From contig NZ_BAABHJ010000040.1 of the NCBI RefSeq assembly GCF_039542035.1, positions 62,001 through 126,000 of the forward strand: 64,000 nt of DNA, written 5' to 3'. This document shows positions 52,534 through 61,300 of the stretch, one piece after another; the stretch's first letter is position 1, and each line of letters begins with the position of its first letter. Below the pieces are notes generated by a model, which did not search any database, was not told the DNA's origin, and saw only the letters and a program-made list of their open reading frames with translations. The stretch comes from Actinoallomurus liliacearum. Lineage in GTDB: Bacteria > Actinomycetota > Actinomycetes > Streptosporangiales > Streptosporangiaceae. A program made the translations under genes and the position numbers.

Positions 52534-53415
52534 ATGAACGCCATCGCCTTCACCGGGGTCGCCAAGAGCTACGGATCGGTCCGCGCCGTCGAGGCGCTGG
52601 ACCTCACGATCGAGGCCGGCAGCACCGTCGCGCTACTCGGCCCGAACGGAGCCGGCAAGTCCACCTCCATCGGAATGCTGCTCGGTCTCGTACGGCCGTC
52701 GGCGGGCGAGATCCGCGTCTTCGGCGACGAGCCCGACGCCGCGGTCAAGCGCGGCCGGGTCGGCGCGATGCTGCAGGACGGCGACCTCGTCCCCGGACTG
52801 ACCGTCCGCGAGGTCGTCTCCTTCGTCCGCGGCCTGTACCCCGACCCGATGCCACTGGAGGAGATCCTCACGCTGGCGAACCTGACCGACCTCGCCGGGC
52901 GCCGGGCCGACCGGCTCTCCGGCGGACAGGCGCAGCGGGTGCGCTTCGCGATCGCCGTCGCCGGCGCGCCCCGGCTCCTGGTCCTGGACGAGCCCACCGC
53001 GGCGATGGACGTCGAGTCCCGCCGGTCGTTCTGGGCGAGCATGCGGGAGTACGCCGCCACCGGCCGGACCGTCCTGTTCGCCACCCACTACCTGGAAGAG
53101 GCGGACGAGAACGCCGACCGGGTCATCGTCATCGCCCGGGGCCGGGTCGTCGCGGACGGCAGCCCGCAGGAGATCAAGGCGGCGGTCGGGACCGGCACCG
53201 TCCGGTTCACGATCGGCGACCAGCCCACGGCCGGCCTGGACGCGCTACCGGGCGTCAGCGCGATCGACGTGCGCGGGCCGGTCGCCTGGCTGCGCACCAC
53301 CGACCCGGACGCGACCGTCCAGGCGCTGTACGCCACGGGCCTTCGGGTCAGCGACCTGGAGGTCAAGGGCGCCGATCTCGAGGACGCCTTCCTCTCCCTG
53401 ACCCACGACCGCTGA
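52534..53415 (+). CDS. ABC transporter ATP-binding protein (drug/lipid export type)
   Basis: 293 residues: Walker A GPNGAGKSTS, Q-loop MLQDGDLVPGLTVREV, signature LSGGQAQRVRFA, Walker B LLVLDEPTAAMD, H-loop ATHYLEEADENADRV, plus a ~80-residue C-terminal accessory domain. Energises the permease encoded 33 bases downstream. Part of a kinase/regulator-bracketed operon. Confidence 0.95.
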   Translation: MNAIAFTGVAKSYGSVRAVEALDLTIEAGSTVALLGPNGAGKSTSIGMLLGLVRPSAGEIRVFGDEPDAAVKRGRVGAMLQDGDLVPGLTVREVVSFVRGLYPDPMPLEEILTLANLTDLAGRRADRLSGGQAQRVRFAIAVAGAPRLLVLDEPTAAMDVESRRSFWASMREYAATGRTVLFATHYLEEADENADRVIVIARGRVVADGSPQEIKAAVGTGTVRFTIGDQPTAGLDALPGVSAIDVRGPVAWLRTTDPDATVQALYATGLRVSDLEVKGADLEDAFLSLTHDR

Positions 53416-53448
53416 CCCCCTGCTCGGCTCCCGGAAAGGACCCCCACG

Positions 53449-54192
53449 ATGTTCCGCTACCTCGGCCTGGAGATCCGGCGCACGGTCCGGGACCGGCGCT
53501 TCATCTTCTTCACCATGGCCGTCCCGGTCGCCTTCTACCTCCTGTGGGCGAACGTCTACGGCAAGGGCAACGGCTCGGTCGCCGGTACCAACCTGAACGC
53601 CCGGACCTACCTGCTCGTATCGATGGCCGCCTACGGCGCCCTCGGCGCCTCGCTGACCGCCACCGCGGCGCGACTGGCCGGCGAGCGGCAGATCGGCTGG
53701 CTGCGCCAGCTCCAGGTCACTCCGCTGCGCCCCTGGGCCTTGATCACCGTGAAGATCGTCTCGTCGATGTGCCTCGCGCTGCCGGCGATCACCCTGGTCG
53801 GGCTCACCGGCGTGCTGACGCAGCACGTGCACCTGTCGGCCGGTGAATGGGCCGGGATGGTCGGCCTGATGTGGCTCGGCACGCTGCCGTTCGCCGCGCT
53901 CGGCACCCTGATCGGCTCGCTCGTCGGCGCCGACGCCGCCCAGCCGGTGACGCTGGCCTGCTACTTCACGCTCTCCATCCTCGGCGGACTGTGGATGCCG
54001 GTGAGTTCGCTGCCCACGGCGCTGCGTCACGTCGCGCGCTGGCTGCCCTCCAACCGATTCGCCGGACTGGGCTGGAGCGTCGTCGGTGGGCACGTCCCGC
54101 CCGCCTCCGATGGGCTCGTGCTGGCCGGCTGGGCGCTGGTCCTGGGCGTTCTCGCCATCGCGGCCTACCGCCGCGCTACGGTACGCGCTTGA
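53449..54192 (+). CDS. ABC-2 type permease
   Basis: 247 residues with six membrane helices (FIFFTMAVPVAFYLLWANVYG, LLVSMAAYGALGASLTATAARLAGER, FAALGTLIGSLVGADAAQPV, YFTLSILGGLWMPVSSLP). Family of exporters for antibiotics or lipids, as in the Bacillus desK neighbourhood YvfS. Stop overlaps the following kinase start (TGATG). Confidence 0.93.
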   Translation: MFRYLGLEIRRTVRDRRFIFFTMAVPVAFYLLWANVYGKGNGSVAGTNLNARTYLLVSMAAYGALGASLTATAARLAGERQIGWLRQLQVTPLRPWALITVKIVSSMCLALPAITLVGLTGVLTQHVHLSAGEWAGMVGLMWLGTLPFAALGTLIGSLVGADAAQPVTLACYFTLSILGGLWMPVSSLPTALRHVARWLPSNRFAGLGWSVVGGHVPPASDGLVLAGWALVLGVLAIAAYRRATVRA

Positions 54193-55355
54193 TGAACATC
54201 TTCTTCCCGAAGGGCGCCGACGGGACGGCCACACCGCCTCGTTGGCGCCGTCTCGTGTGGATGTCGTTCGGGCTGGTCTACCTCTTCTTCTGGCCCCTGG
54301 CGGGCCTCCTGGAACACCAACGGTCGACCGCACGCATCGCGTTGTCAGTGCTCGCCCTGGCGGCGTTCGTCGCGGCCTTCCTCGCCCTGGCCATCGGCAA
54401 CAAACTGTGGAGCGGCGAGACCACCCGTCGCACCTGGGTCCTGCTGGGGACCGTCACGGCCATGGCGATCGGCTTCCCGCTCGTGTTCGACGGCCAGTGG
54501 GACGGCCTGCCGATCTACCTGGGGGTCGGCTACGCGATGACGCTGCCGCCCGCGTGGGCCATGCGCGGCGTCCTGGCCGCCACCGTGCTCACGGCCGCCC
54601 TGTGCCTGGCGACGCACGTCGGGAGCGCGACGTGCGTCCTGCTGACCTTCCAGACGCTGAGCATCGGCCTGATCATGCTGGGCTTCCGGGGCAGCCGGAT
54701 GCTGATCGCCCAGCTGCAGGAGGCGCGCGGCGAGGTCGCCCGGCTCGCCGCGAACGAGGAGCGGCTGCGGATCGCGCGCGACCTGCACGACCTGCTCGGC
54801 CACACGCTGTCGCTGATCGTCTTGAAGAGCGAGGTCGCGGTGCGCATCGCCGACCGCGACCCGGCCAGGAGCCTCGGTGAGATGAAGGACATCGAGACGG
54901 TCGCGCGGCAGGCGCTGACGGACGTCCGCGCGGCGGTCAGCGGCTACCGGCGGCGCGACCTCGCCGAAGAACTGGACAACGCCCGCGGGGTACTGGTCGC
55001 CGCCGAGATCGAGCCGGCGATCAGCACCTCCGGGACGCCCCTGCCGGACGGGGTCGACGACCTGTTCGCCTGGGCGGTCCGCGAAGGCGTCACCAACATC
55101 GTCCGGCACTCCCGCGCCCGTACCGCCGACATCTCGGTGACCCGCGTCGGCGCGGACGCCGTCCTCCAGATCAGCGACGACGGGGCGGGCCCGGCGGCGG
55201 ACGGCGGCTCTCCGGGCGTCGGCGGCAACGGCCTGACGGGGCTCGGCGAACGGGTCGCGCTGGCCGGCGGGTCGGTCGAGTCCGGCCGGGGCCCGAACGG
55301 CGGTTTCCGGCTGATCGTGCGCGCTCCCCTGGACGCGCCGGCGCCGACCGCGTGA
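54192..55355 (+). CDS. Sensor histidine kinase 2, DesK-like
   Basis: 387 residues. Five to six membrane helices (to about 165), coiled coil, HisKA_3 box RIARDLHDLLGHTLSLIVLKSEVA (His in DLHDL, typical of DesK), ATPase with AVREGVTNIVRHSRA, DDGAGPA and GNGLTGLGERV. DesK-type kinases sense membrane state or transported compounds. Coupled to the permease gene by a one-base overlap, so it probably monitors the exporter or its substrate. Confidence 0.95.
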   Translation: MNIFFPKGADGTATPPRWRRLVWMSFGLVYLFFWPLAGLLEHQRSTARIALSVLALAAFVAAFLALAIGNKLWSGETTRRTWVLLGTVTAMAIGFPLVFDGQWDGLPIYLGVGYAMTLPPAWAMRGVLAATVLTAALCLATHVGSATCVLLTFQTLSIGLIMLGFRGSRMLIAQLQEARGEVARLAANEERLRIARDLHDLLGHTLSLIVLKSEVAVRIADRDPARSLGEMKDIETVARQALTDVRAAVSGYRRRDLAEELDNARGVLVAAEIEPAISTSGTPLPDGVDDLFAWAVREGVTNIVRHSRARTADISVTRVGADAVLQISDDGAGPAADGGSPGVGGNGLTGLGERVALAGGSVESGRGPNGGFRLIVRAPLDAPAPTA

Positions 55356-55387
55356 GAAGGTCATCGGGTATCGAGAAGGATCACGGG

Positions 55388-55993
55388 ATGATTCGCGTAC
55401 TGCTGGCCGAGGATCAGGGCATGGTGCGTGGCGCGCTCGCCACCCTGCTGAGCCTCGAGGACGACATCGAGGTGATCGGCGAGGCCGCCGACGGTGACGA
55501 GGCCCTGGCCGTCGCCGCGCGGACGCGTCCCGACGTCGCGCTGCTCGACATCGAGATGCCCGGCCGCAACGGAATCGACACCGCCGCCGCGCTGCGCAAG
55601 GCCCTGCCGGACTGCCGAGTGATCATCCTGACGACGTTCGGCCGTCCGGGCTACCTGCGCAGTGCCATGGAGGCGGGCGCGTCGGCCTTCCTGGTCAAGG
55701 ACAGCCCGGCGCGCGAGCTGGCGGCCGCGATCCGGCGCGTGCTGGCCGGCGAACGCGTCATCGACCCGGCGCTCGCCGCCGCCGCGCTCAGCGCGGGCCC
55801 GAACCCGCTGTCCCCCCGCGAGCGGGAGGCGCTGGCCGCGGCCGCCGACGGCTCGACCATCGGCGACGTGGCACGGAAGCTGCACCTGTCGGAGGGAACG
55901 GTCCGCAACTACCTGTCCGCGGCGATCCACAAGACCGGCGCCCGCAACCGCATCGAGGCCGTCCGCACCGCCCAGCGCCAGGGCTGGCTCTAG
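55388..55993 (+). CDS. NarL-type response regulator 2, DesR-like
   Basis: 201 residues: receiver (VLLAEDQGMVRGAL, Asp in VALLDIEMPG, ILTTFGRPGYLRSAMEAGASAFLVKD, as in DesR) and LuxR helix-turn-helix (LSPREREALAAAADGSTIGDVARKLHLSEGTVRNYLSAAIHK). ATG 55388 with AAGGA seven bases upstream, 32 bases after kinase 2. Likely autoregulates the transporter operon. Confidence 0.95.
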   Translation: MIRVLLAEDQGMVRGALATLLSLEDDIEVIGEAADGDEALAVAARTRPDVALLDIEMPGRNGIDTAAALRKALPDCRVIILTTFGRPGYLRSAMEAGASAFLVKDSPARELAAAIRRVLAGERVIDPALAAAALSAGPNPLSPREREALAAAADGSTIGDVARKLHLSEGTVRNYLSAAIHKTGARNRIEAVRTAQRQGWL

Positions 55994-56054
55994 ATCTTCC
56001 GCGTCGACGGCGTGAACCGGCCACCCGTCCGGCCCGTATGCCGAATTAGATGAT

Positions 56055-56092
56055 CTTCCAGGCCGTCCAACCTGGGGTGGATGGCCTGGAAG
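56055..56092. terminator. Hairpin after response regulator 2
   Basis: 14-bp stem (CTTCCAGGCCGTCC with GGATGGCCTGGAAG, one wobble), 10-base loop; 60 bases past the regulator and 38 before the next start. Confidence 0.65.
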
Positions 56093-56129
56093 GCATCGCT
56101 CGGCTTGTCGTCGTCAGAAAGGGTTGCGC

Positions 56130-56363
56130 GTGATCCGCAAAGTCCTGCTGCCGCTGGGCCTTGCCGCGGGCATTGCCGGCGGTGTCCTCTTCTCCGCGAG
56201 CTCGGCCTCCGCCTCGGGTTTCGTTCCCGGTGGCGTCTACCCCTCGGTCCAGGCGTGCTCGGACGCCGGCAACGCCGGCTTCCCGCAGGGCCGCTGGGTC
56301 GGCTTCTATTGCCAGTCGCTCGGCTACGGCCAGTACGAACTCTGGGTCCAGCCGACCTACTGA
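56130..56363 (+). CDS. Small secreted peptide/protein
   Basis: 77 residues: signal peptide (IRKVLLPLGLAAGIAGGVLFSASSASA) and a mature part of about 48 residues with two Cys (VQACSDAGN, GFYCQSLG) that could form a disulfide and an aromatic, Gly-rich end (YGQYELWVQPTY). GTG 56130 with AAAGGG six bases upstream. Such small two-Cys secreted proteins are common in actinomycetes; role unknown. Confidence 0.75.
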   Translation: MIRKVLLPLGLAAGIAGGVLFSASSASASGFVPGGVYPSVQACSDAGNAGFPQGRWVGFYCQSLGYGQYELWVQPTY

Positions 56364-56892
56364 TCCATCTCCCCGGCGGCACCGCCCCCTCCCGCCTGCG
56401 ACGCGCGTGGGAAGGGACGGTGCCGTTCCGGCGGTGCCGACCGACAGCGGCGTGGCGCGGCTGGTGCCAGGTCGCGAGCAGAAGTCTCGGGGAACGCGGC
56501 CGCAGCCGCCCCAGTTGCCCTGGTTCACCCCCTCCACGAACCGGAGCGGGTTGCGTTCACCGAGCGTTCTGCACCCCCAGCGCCAGGGCGGCAAACGCCG
56601 TCGGCTCGGACCGGAGGCGGCAGCGCCGGTGCCTGTGGTTGCCGTCGCTGTTGACAGGTTGCCGTCGGTGTGGTCGGTGAGGTGTCCGGATCGTCGCGTT
56701 CGGCCCGGCGATACCGACGGCAAGGTCCTAGGTCACGCAGGTTCCCGGGCCCCTCGACGTGAGGAGCCCGGGAATCAGATCACCTTCGGTGAAGTCAGCC
56801 GGTTCGCCGGAGTCTTCGGCGCGGTCGGCGTCAATCGGGTGTCGGTTCCGACGTGGATGTGCCTGGTCGAGGTGGTCGGCGGGTGTGACGGC
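56364..56892. other. Intergenic region with terminator
   Basis: 529 bases between the small secreted protein and the convergent NlpC-like gene. Apart from the hairpin at 56742-56774 there is no convincing gene; frames crossing it have no ribosome site or domain. Confidence 0.5.
56742..56774. terminator. Terminator hairpin
   Basis: 14-bp stem (TTCCCGGGCCCCTC with GAGGAGCCCGGGAA, one wobble) and 5-base loop GACGT. Confidence 0.8.
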
Positions 56893-57633
56893 TCAGCGGA
56901 CGTCCCGGAGCATCCAGAGTGGCGTCCCGAACTCGATGACTCGCGGGCGGAAGACCGGGATGTTCGGGTTCCGGGCCAGGAGCACGGCCGGCATCTCGTC
57001 GAGCGCCTTCATCGCCCGGATGATGTCGTCCCACTCGATCAGCTTGTCCAGCGTCGTCTCCTGCATTCTCCAGCCCCAGTGGCTGAGGACCTGCTGGTGG
57101 CCCCTGTCCCGAGTTCCACGGCTGACCACCACGTGGTTCGCCCCGTCCATGAAGATCACACATCCCGCCGGAATGCCGGGTGTGCTGATCCTGGTCTTCG
57201 GGTCCACCTCGATGCGGCTGCGCGGGCCGGGACACACCTGTTCCAGCAGGCTCGTGTAGTACCTGCGGCCGTAGCGGGCGGCCGTCGCGGCATCGTGCGC
57301 GTTGACGTGGATCTGCTTCAGCCACGCCTTGTCGACGAAGCCGGCGCGGTAGGCGGTGTACATGACGGCCTCCCAGCAGTTCATCGTGTCCGACGGTCCC
57401 GGTTCGGGACCGTCCTCGATGAGCCAGGTCAGAAAGCCGTTCTTCGGATGGCCGGGAAGCTGCGTGCTCACCCTGCCGGAGGCCCAGTCCAGTCCGCTGG
57501 GGACCCACGTGAACCAGCCGAGCATCTCCCTGCCCGCGTCGAGGAACGCCCGCGCCCGGGTCTCGGCGGACCACGCCGCGGAGATGACGCCGCCCTCAAG
57601 CCGCTCTCTCAGGGCTTCGCTGTTCGCACCCAT
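56893..57633 (-). CDS. NlpC/P60-like cysteine hydrolase domain protein
   Basis: 246 residues, no signal peptide. A Cys in a helix start (TMNCWEAVMYTAYRAG) and a His after a PAGCVIFMDG strand (ANHVVVSRG) match the Cys-His arrangement of NlpC/P60-CHAP type amidases and peptidases; the family cannot be named more precisely by eye. ATG 57633 with GGGAG five bases upstream is clear, and the long frame upstream of it is not coding. Without a secretion signal it may act inside the cell, be an effector, or use another export route. Confidence 0.7.
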   Translation of the reverse strand: MGANSEALRERLEGGVISAAWSAETRARAFLDAGREMLGWFTWVPSGLDWASGRVSTQLPGHPKNGFLTWLIEDGPEPGPSDTMNCWEAVMYTAYRAGFVDKAWLKQIHVNAHDAATAARYGRRYYTSLLEQVCPGPRSRIEVDPKTRISTPGIPAGCVIFMDGANHVVVSRGTRDRGHQQVLSHWGWRMQETTLDKLIEWDDIIRAMKALDEMPAVLLARNPNIPVFRPRVIEFGTPLWMLRDVR

Positions 57634-58032
57634 GAAAGCTCCCTTTTCGTTGTACCCCCTCCGCCGAACGGCGGACATGCCGGCCCTTAGGACCGGCACT
57701 ACCCGAAACCGTGCCGAGTGACGATCGATCCGCCACGTGGACGGCGGAACCCCGCCAGGTGATCGGCTCCCGCTACCGGCAGAGGAACTCCATCGCCTGA
57801 TTGTTTGCCGTCGGCGATGGCGCTGAGTTCGCTGGTATGGTGCAACGCGAGTAGCCCCGATCTCAGGGAGACAGACGTGGTTGGTGACGACGACATCTCC
57901 GGCTGATACCCGGACATGACGGCCACCGGCAGGCGCGCAGGAGCGCCGCCGACGTGGCCGAACGGTCGTTTCACCCTTCCCTGCTCCCTGCGGATGGCCG
58001 TTGTGCCCCGCGTTCGACCCGAGGGCTCTCTC
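57634..58032. other. Intergenic region upstream of ABC-F gene
   Basis: 399 bases holding divergent promoters. An in-frame ATG at 57916 would extend the ABC-F protein by 39 residues with no homology; the stretch may be a leader as seen before other ABC-F resistance genes. No other gene seen. Confidence 0.45.
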
Positions 58033-59670
58033 ATGTCCGACGCTTTCATCGTCTGCTCGAACCTGTCCTTCTCCTGGCCCGACGACACCCCCGTCTTCCA
58101 GGACCTGTCCTTCTCCGTGGGCGGCGGCCGTACGGGCCTCGTCGCGCCGAACGGCGCCGGGAAGAGCACCCTGCTCAAGCTGATCGCCGGTGAGTACCGG
58201 CCCGGCGGCGGCACCGTGTCCGTCGAGGGCGTGCTCGGCTACCTCCCGCAGACGCTGCCCCTCACCGGTGACCTGACCGTGGCGGAGGTGCTCGGGGTCG
58301 CCTCGGTGATCCGCGCGATCGACGCCATCGAGGCCGGCGACGCCAGCGAGGAGAACTTCGCCACGGTCGGCGACGACTGGGACATCGAGGACCGCACGCA
58401 GGCGCAGCTCGACCGGCTCGGCCTCGGGGACGTCGACCTGGCCCGGTGCCTGCGTACGCTCAGCGGCGGCCAGATCGTGTCGCTCGGCCTCGCGGCCCAA
58501 CTGCTGCGGCGGCCCGACGTGCTGCTGCTCGACGAACCGACCAACAACCTCGACCTGGACGCGCGCCGCAGGCTTTATGCGGTCCTCGAGGACTGGAAGG
58601 GCTGCCTGCTGCTGGTCAGCCACGACCGGGAGCTGCTCGACCGCATGGACCGCATCGCCGAACTCGACCGTGGCGAGGTCCGCTTCCACGGCGGGAACTT
58701 CACCGCCTACGAGGCGGCCGTACGCGCCGAGCGGGAGGTCGCCGAGAAGAACATCCGCGCCGCCGAACAGGAGGTCAAGCGGGAGAAGCGGGAGATGCAG
58801 CAGGCCCGGGAGCGGGCCGAACGCCGGGCGAGCAACGCCGCGCGGAACATCCAGAACGCCGGCCTGCCCAAGATCCTCGCGGGGGCGCGGAAACGGCGTG
58901 CCCAGGAGTCGGCGGGCAAGGCGGACGAGACGCACGCCACGCGGGTGGCCGGGGCCAAGGCGCGGCTGGACGAGGCGAGCCGCGCGCTGCGCGACGATCA
59001 GCGGATCACGCTGGAACTGCCCGAGACGAACGTCCCGGCCGGCCGTACCGTCTTCCTGGGCGAGCGGATGCAGGTCCGCCACGGGGAGCGGGCGATCTTC
59101 GCCGGCGAGGGCGTCGACCTCGTCATCCGGGGGCCGGAGCGGATCGCGCTCACCGGGCCGAACGGCGGCGGCAAGTCCACCCTGCTGCGCCTGGTCAACG
59201 GCGAGCTGGATCCGGACGGCGGCGAGACCAGGCGGGCCGACGGCCGGGTCGCGTACCTGTCCCAGCGGCTCGACCTGCTCGATCCGGACCGCACCGTGGC
59301 GCAGAACCTCGCGGCGTATGCGCCCGGGATGCCGGAGTCGCAGCGGATGAACCTTCTCGCCCGCTTCTTGTTCCGGGGATCGCGCGTCCACCTTCCGGTC
59401 GGGGTGCTGTCCGGCGGCGAACGGCTGCGCGCGACGCTCGCCTGTGTCCTGTTCGCCGAACCCGCGCCCCAGCTCCTGCTGCTGGACGAGCCGACCAACA
59501 ACCTCGACCTGTTGAGCGTCGGCCAGTTGGAGAGCGCCCTCAACGCCTACGAAGGCGCCTTCGTCGTGGTCAGCCACGACGAACGGTTCCTCGCCGAGAT
59601 CGGGGTGAGCCGCTGGCTGCGGCTGACGGAGGGCCGGCTGCTCGAAACAGGCGCGCCCGCCGGGGAGTGA
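58033..59670 (+). CDS. ABC-F family ATPase (ribosome-protection type)
   Basis: 545 residues with two ATPase domains in one chain and no membrane part. NBD1: APNGAGKST (39-47), LSGGQ (about 143), LLLLDEPTNNLDLDARR, SHDRELL. A charged linker of about 90 residues (EREVAEKNIRAAEQEVKREKREMQQ, then KARLDEASRAL) and NBD2: GPNGGGKST (about 375), LSGGERLRATLA, LLLLDEPTNNLDLLSVGQLE, SHDERFL. ABC-F proteins dislodge antibiotics from, or act on, the ribosome. ATG 58033 with GAGGG seven bases upstream. Could be self-resistance but is far from the NRPS genes. Confidence 0.95.
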   Translation: MSDAFIVCSNLSFSWPDDTPVFQDLSFSVGGGRTGLVAPNGAGKSTLLKLIAGEYRPGGGTVSVEGVLGYLPQTLPLTGDLTVAEVLGVASVIRAIDAIEAGDASEENFATVGDDWDIEDRTQAQLDRLGLGDVDLARCLRTLSGGQIVSLGLAAQLLRRPDVLLLDEPTNNLDLDARRRLYAVLEDWKGCLLLVSHDRELLDRMDRIAELDRGEVRFHGGNFTAYEAAVRAEREVAEKNIRAAEQEVKREKREMQQARERAERRASNAARNIQNAGLPKILAGARKRRAQESAGKADETHATRVAGAKARLDEASRALRDDQRITLELPETNVPAGRTVFLGERMQVRHGERAIFAGEGVDLVIRGPERIALTGPNGGGKSTLLRLVNGELDPDGGETRRADGRVAYLSQRLDLLDPDRTVAQNLAAYAPGMPESQRMNLLARFLFRGSRVHLPVGVLSGGERLRATLACVLFAEPAPQLLLLDEPTNNLDLLSVGQLESALNAYEGAFVVVSHDERFLAEIGVSRWLRLTEGRLLETGAPAGE

Positions 59671-59708
59671 AACCTCAAGACGGGGGCGCCCGCCGGGAGT
59701 GAGACCTC
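59653..59708 (+). repeat. Partial duplication of the ABC-F gene end
   Basis: 59653-59676 (including the stop) and 59686-59708 share GCGCCCGCCGGG(G)AGTGARACCTC, a recent short duplication of the 3' end. Confidence 0.7.
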
Positions 59709-59769
59709 GAGCCGCTCCCGAGGGGGACCGGTTACAAAGCCGAGGGGCCATCTTTTGGCGGGGCCGCCG

Positions 59770-59807
59770 CGCGCTCATCGCCGGTCCTGGAAGGGACAAT
59801 GAGCGCG
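59770..59807 (+). promoter_or_regulatory. Inverted repeat in the bioY leader
   Basis: CGCGCTCAT / ATGAGCGCG, perfect 9-base arms with a 20-base spacer, 26 bases before the bioY start. Candidate operator or leader hairpin. Confidence 0.45.
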
Positions 59808-59832
59808 ATAACCCTCGAAAGGGAGGTTCTAC

Positions 59833-60411
59833 GTGTCCAACTCGCAGGCTGTGGCGAGCCGTCCGGCCGTCCTCGGCGACCTGGTGCCGGGCCGGCTGGT
59901 CCGCGACGTCGCGCTGGTCGTCGGCGCGGCGGTCTTCGTCGGACTGGCCGCGCAGGTCAGCGTGCCCATCCCGGGAACGCCGGTGCCGGTGACCGGCCAG
60001 ACGTTCGCGGTCCTGCTGTCGGGCGCGGCGCTCGGGTTCCGCCGTGGCGCCCTGTCCATGGCGCTGTACGCGCTCGCCGGAATGGTCGGCGTGCCGTGGT
60101 TCGCCGACGGCGCGTCCGGGTGGCGGATGGCGTCGTTCGGTTACGTGCTCGGCTTCGTGCTGGCGGGCGCGGTCGTGGGCGCCCTGGCCGCCCGTGGCGG
60201 CGACCGGTCGCCGCTGCGGACCGTGGGCACGATGGCCCTCGGCCTCGCCGTGATCTACGCGGTCGGGGTGCCGTGGCTGATGGCCTGGACCCACAGCGAC
60301 CTGGGCCAGGCCCTCTCGATGGGCGTCCGGCCGTTCCTGGTCGGCGACGCGATCAAGATCGCGCTCGCGGCCGGGCTGCTGCCCGGCGCCTGGCGGCTCC
60401 TCCGCCGCTGA
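59833..60411 (+). CDS. bioY: BioY biotin transporter S-component
   Basis: 192 residues, six helices. Family motifs: VPIPGTPVPVTGQTFAVLLSGAALGFRRGALSMALYALAGMVGVPWFADGASG and YVLGFVLAGAVVGALAARG, and VGDAIKIALAAGLLP at the end. Takes up biotin, alone or with an ECF energising module. GTG 59833 with GGGAGG six bases upstream. No bioM/bioN adjacent. Confidence 0.96.
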   Translation: MSNSQAVASRPAVLGDLVPGRLVRDVALVVGAAVFVGLAAQVSVPIPGTPVPVTGQTFAVLLSGAALGFRRGALSMALYALAGMVGVPWFADGASGWRMASFGYVLGFVLAGAVVGALAARGGDRSPLRTVGTMALGLAVIYAVGVPWLMAWTHSDLGQALSMGVRPFLVGDAIKIALAAGLLPGAWRLLRR

Positions 60412-60427
60412 CGTCCCCGCATGAGAT

Positions 60428-60464
60428 GAGGGCCCGGCTCCCGATACAGGGGGGCCGGGCCCTC
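60428..60464. terminator. Terminator hairpin after bioY
   Basis: Perfect 11-bp stem GAGGGCCCGGC / GCCGGGCCCTC with further CCC-GGG pairing possible in the loop, 16 bases past the bioY stop. Confidence 0.8.
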
Positions 60465-60599
60465 GTCGTCATCACGGACCCTCGTCGTCACCACGAGCCC
60501 TTGTCGTCATTGCGGGCCTCGTCGTCATTGCGGGCTCTCGTCGTCGGCGCGGGCCTCGTCGTCGGCGCGGGCCTCGTCGTCGGCGCGGGCCTCGTCGTC
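60461..60599. repeat. Tandem array of eight 18-19-bp units
   Basis: Core CCTCGTCGTC starts at 60461, 60480, 60499, 60517, 60536, 60554, 60572 and 60590; the last three full units (CCTCGTCGTCGGCGCGGG) are nearly identical. The array runs from the bioY terminator to the stop codon of the convergent tetR. Confidence 0.9.
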
Positions 60600-61233
60600 A
60601 GCGGCCGCCGAGGTGGTCGGCCAGGTAGCCGTGGATGAGTCGCTCGACCTCGGCGAGCAGTGCCGGGTCGCCGTCCGGCTGATTGCGGAAGGCCAGCTTG
60701 AGCACCGCGTCCGCCGCCTCGACGGAGACGGCCAGCGCGCGGGCGAAGTCCCCGTCGTCCGGCAGGTCGAACGCCGAGACGAGAAGCGTCTTCAGCCGGT
60801 CCGCGACGACGGCGTTGTTCTCGGCGGCGACGTCGAGCAGGTGGACGTCCGCGATGTCCCCGAAGCGCAGCACCCGGAAGCCCAGGACCGTACGGTGCAT
60901 GTCGACGAAGATCTCGATGACCGTGCCGACGGCGTCGTACCAGTGCGCGTAGCGCCGCTCGGCGAGCGCACGCTCCACCCGGTCGCCGAACATGTCCAGG
61001 TTGCGGAGCGCGAGCTGCTGCGCGATCGCCTTCTTGTCCGGGAAGAACTGGTAGACCGAGCCGATCGCGACCTCGGCCCGCTGGGCGATCTTGGTGGTGG
61101 ACAGGCCGTCGTACCCGGATTCGTCGAGGATCTCCGCACACGCGTCGAGCATGCGCTGGACGCGTTCGGCACTCCGTCGTTGCGCAGGTCGGCGGCGCAG
61201 CGCCGAGCTATCCGTCGTCACACGTCCAATCAT
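60598..61233 (-). CDS. TetR-family transcriptional regulator
   Basis: 211 residues: N-terminal helix-turn-helix (RMLDACAEILDESGYDGLSTTKIAQRAEVAIGSVYQFFPDKKAIAQQL) and a TetR C-terminal ligand-binding domain. ATG 61233 chosen (GTG 61221 also possible). Divergent from the GH1 beta-glucosidase, 67 bases away, which it most likely represses. Its stop codon is at the edge of a tandem repeat array. Confidence 0.93.
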   Translation of the reverse strand: MIGRVTTDSSALRRRPAQRRSAERVQRMLDACAEILDESGYDGLSTTKIAQRAEVAIGSVYQFFPDKKAIAQQLALRNLDMFGDRVERALAERRYAHWYDAVGTVIEIFVDMHRTVLGFRVLRFGDIADVHLLDVAAENNAVVADRLKTLLVSAFDLPDDGDFARALAVSVEAADAVLKLAFRNQPDGDPALLAEVERLIHGYLADHLGGR

Positions 61234-61300
61234 GCCTTTTCCGACGGAGATACCGGCGCGTAATATCCGAGGTCCGTTCACGTTTGCGGGGAGGTGGGCC

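Noticed and set aside
57634..60294. Very long minus-strand frame upstream of the NlpC-like gene
   Set aside because: It is the complement of the ABC-F and bioY genes; a clear ribosome site and ATG at 57633 mark the true start.
60461..60599. CRISPR array
   Set aside because: Units are 18-19 bp and contiguous with no unique spacers; a simple tandem array.
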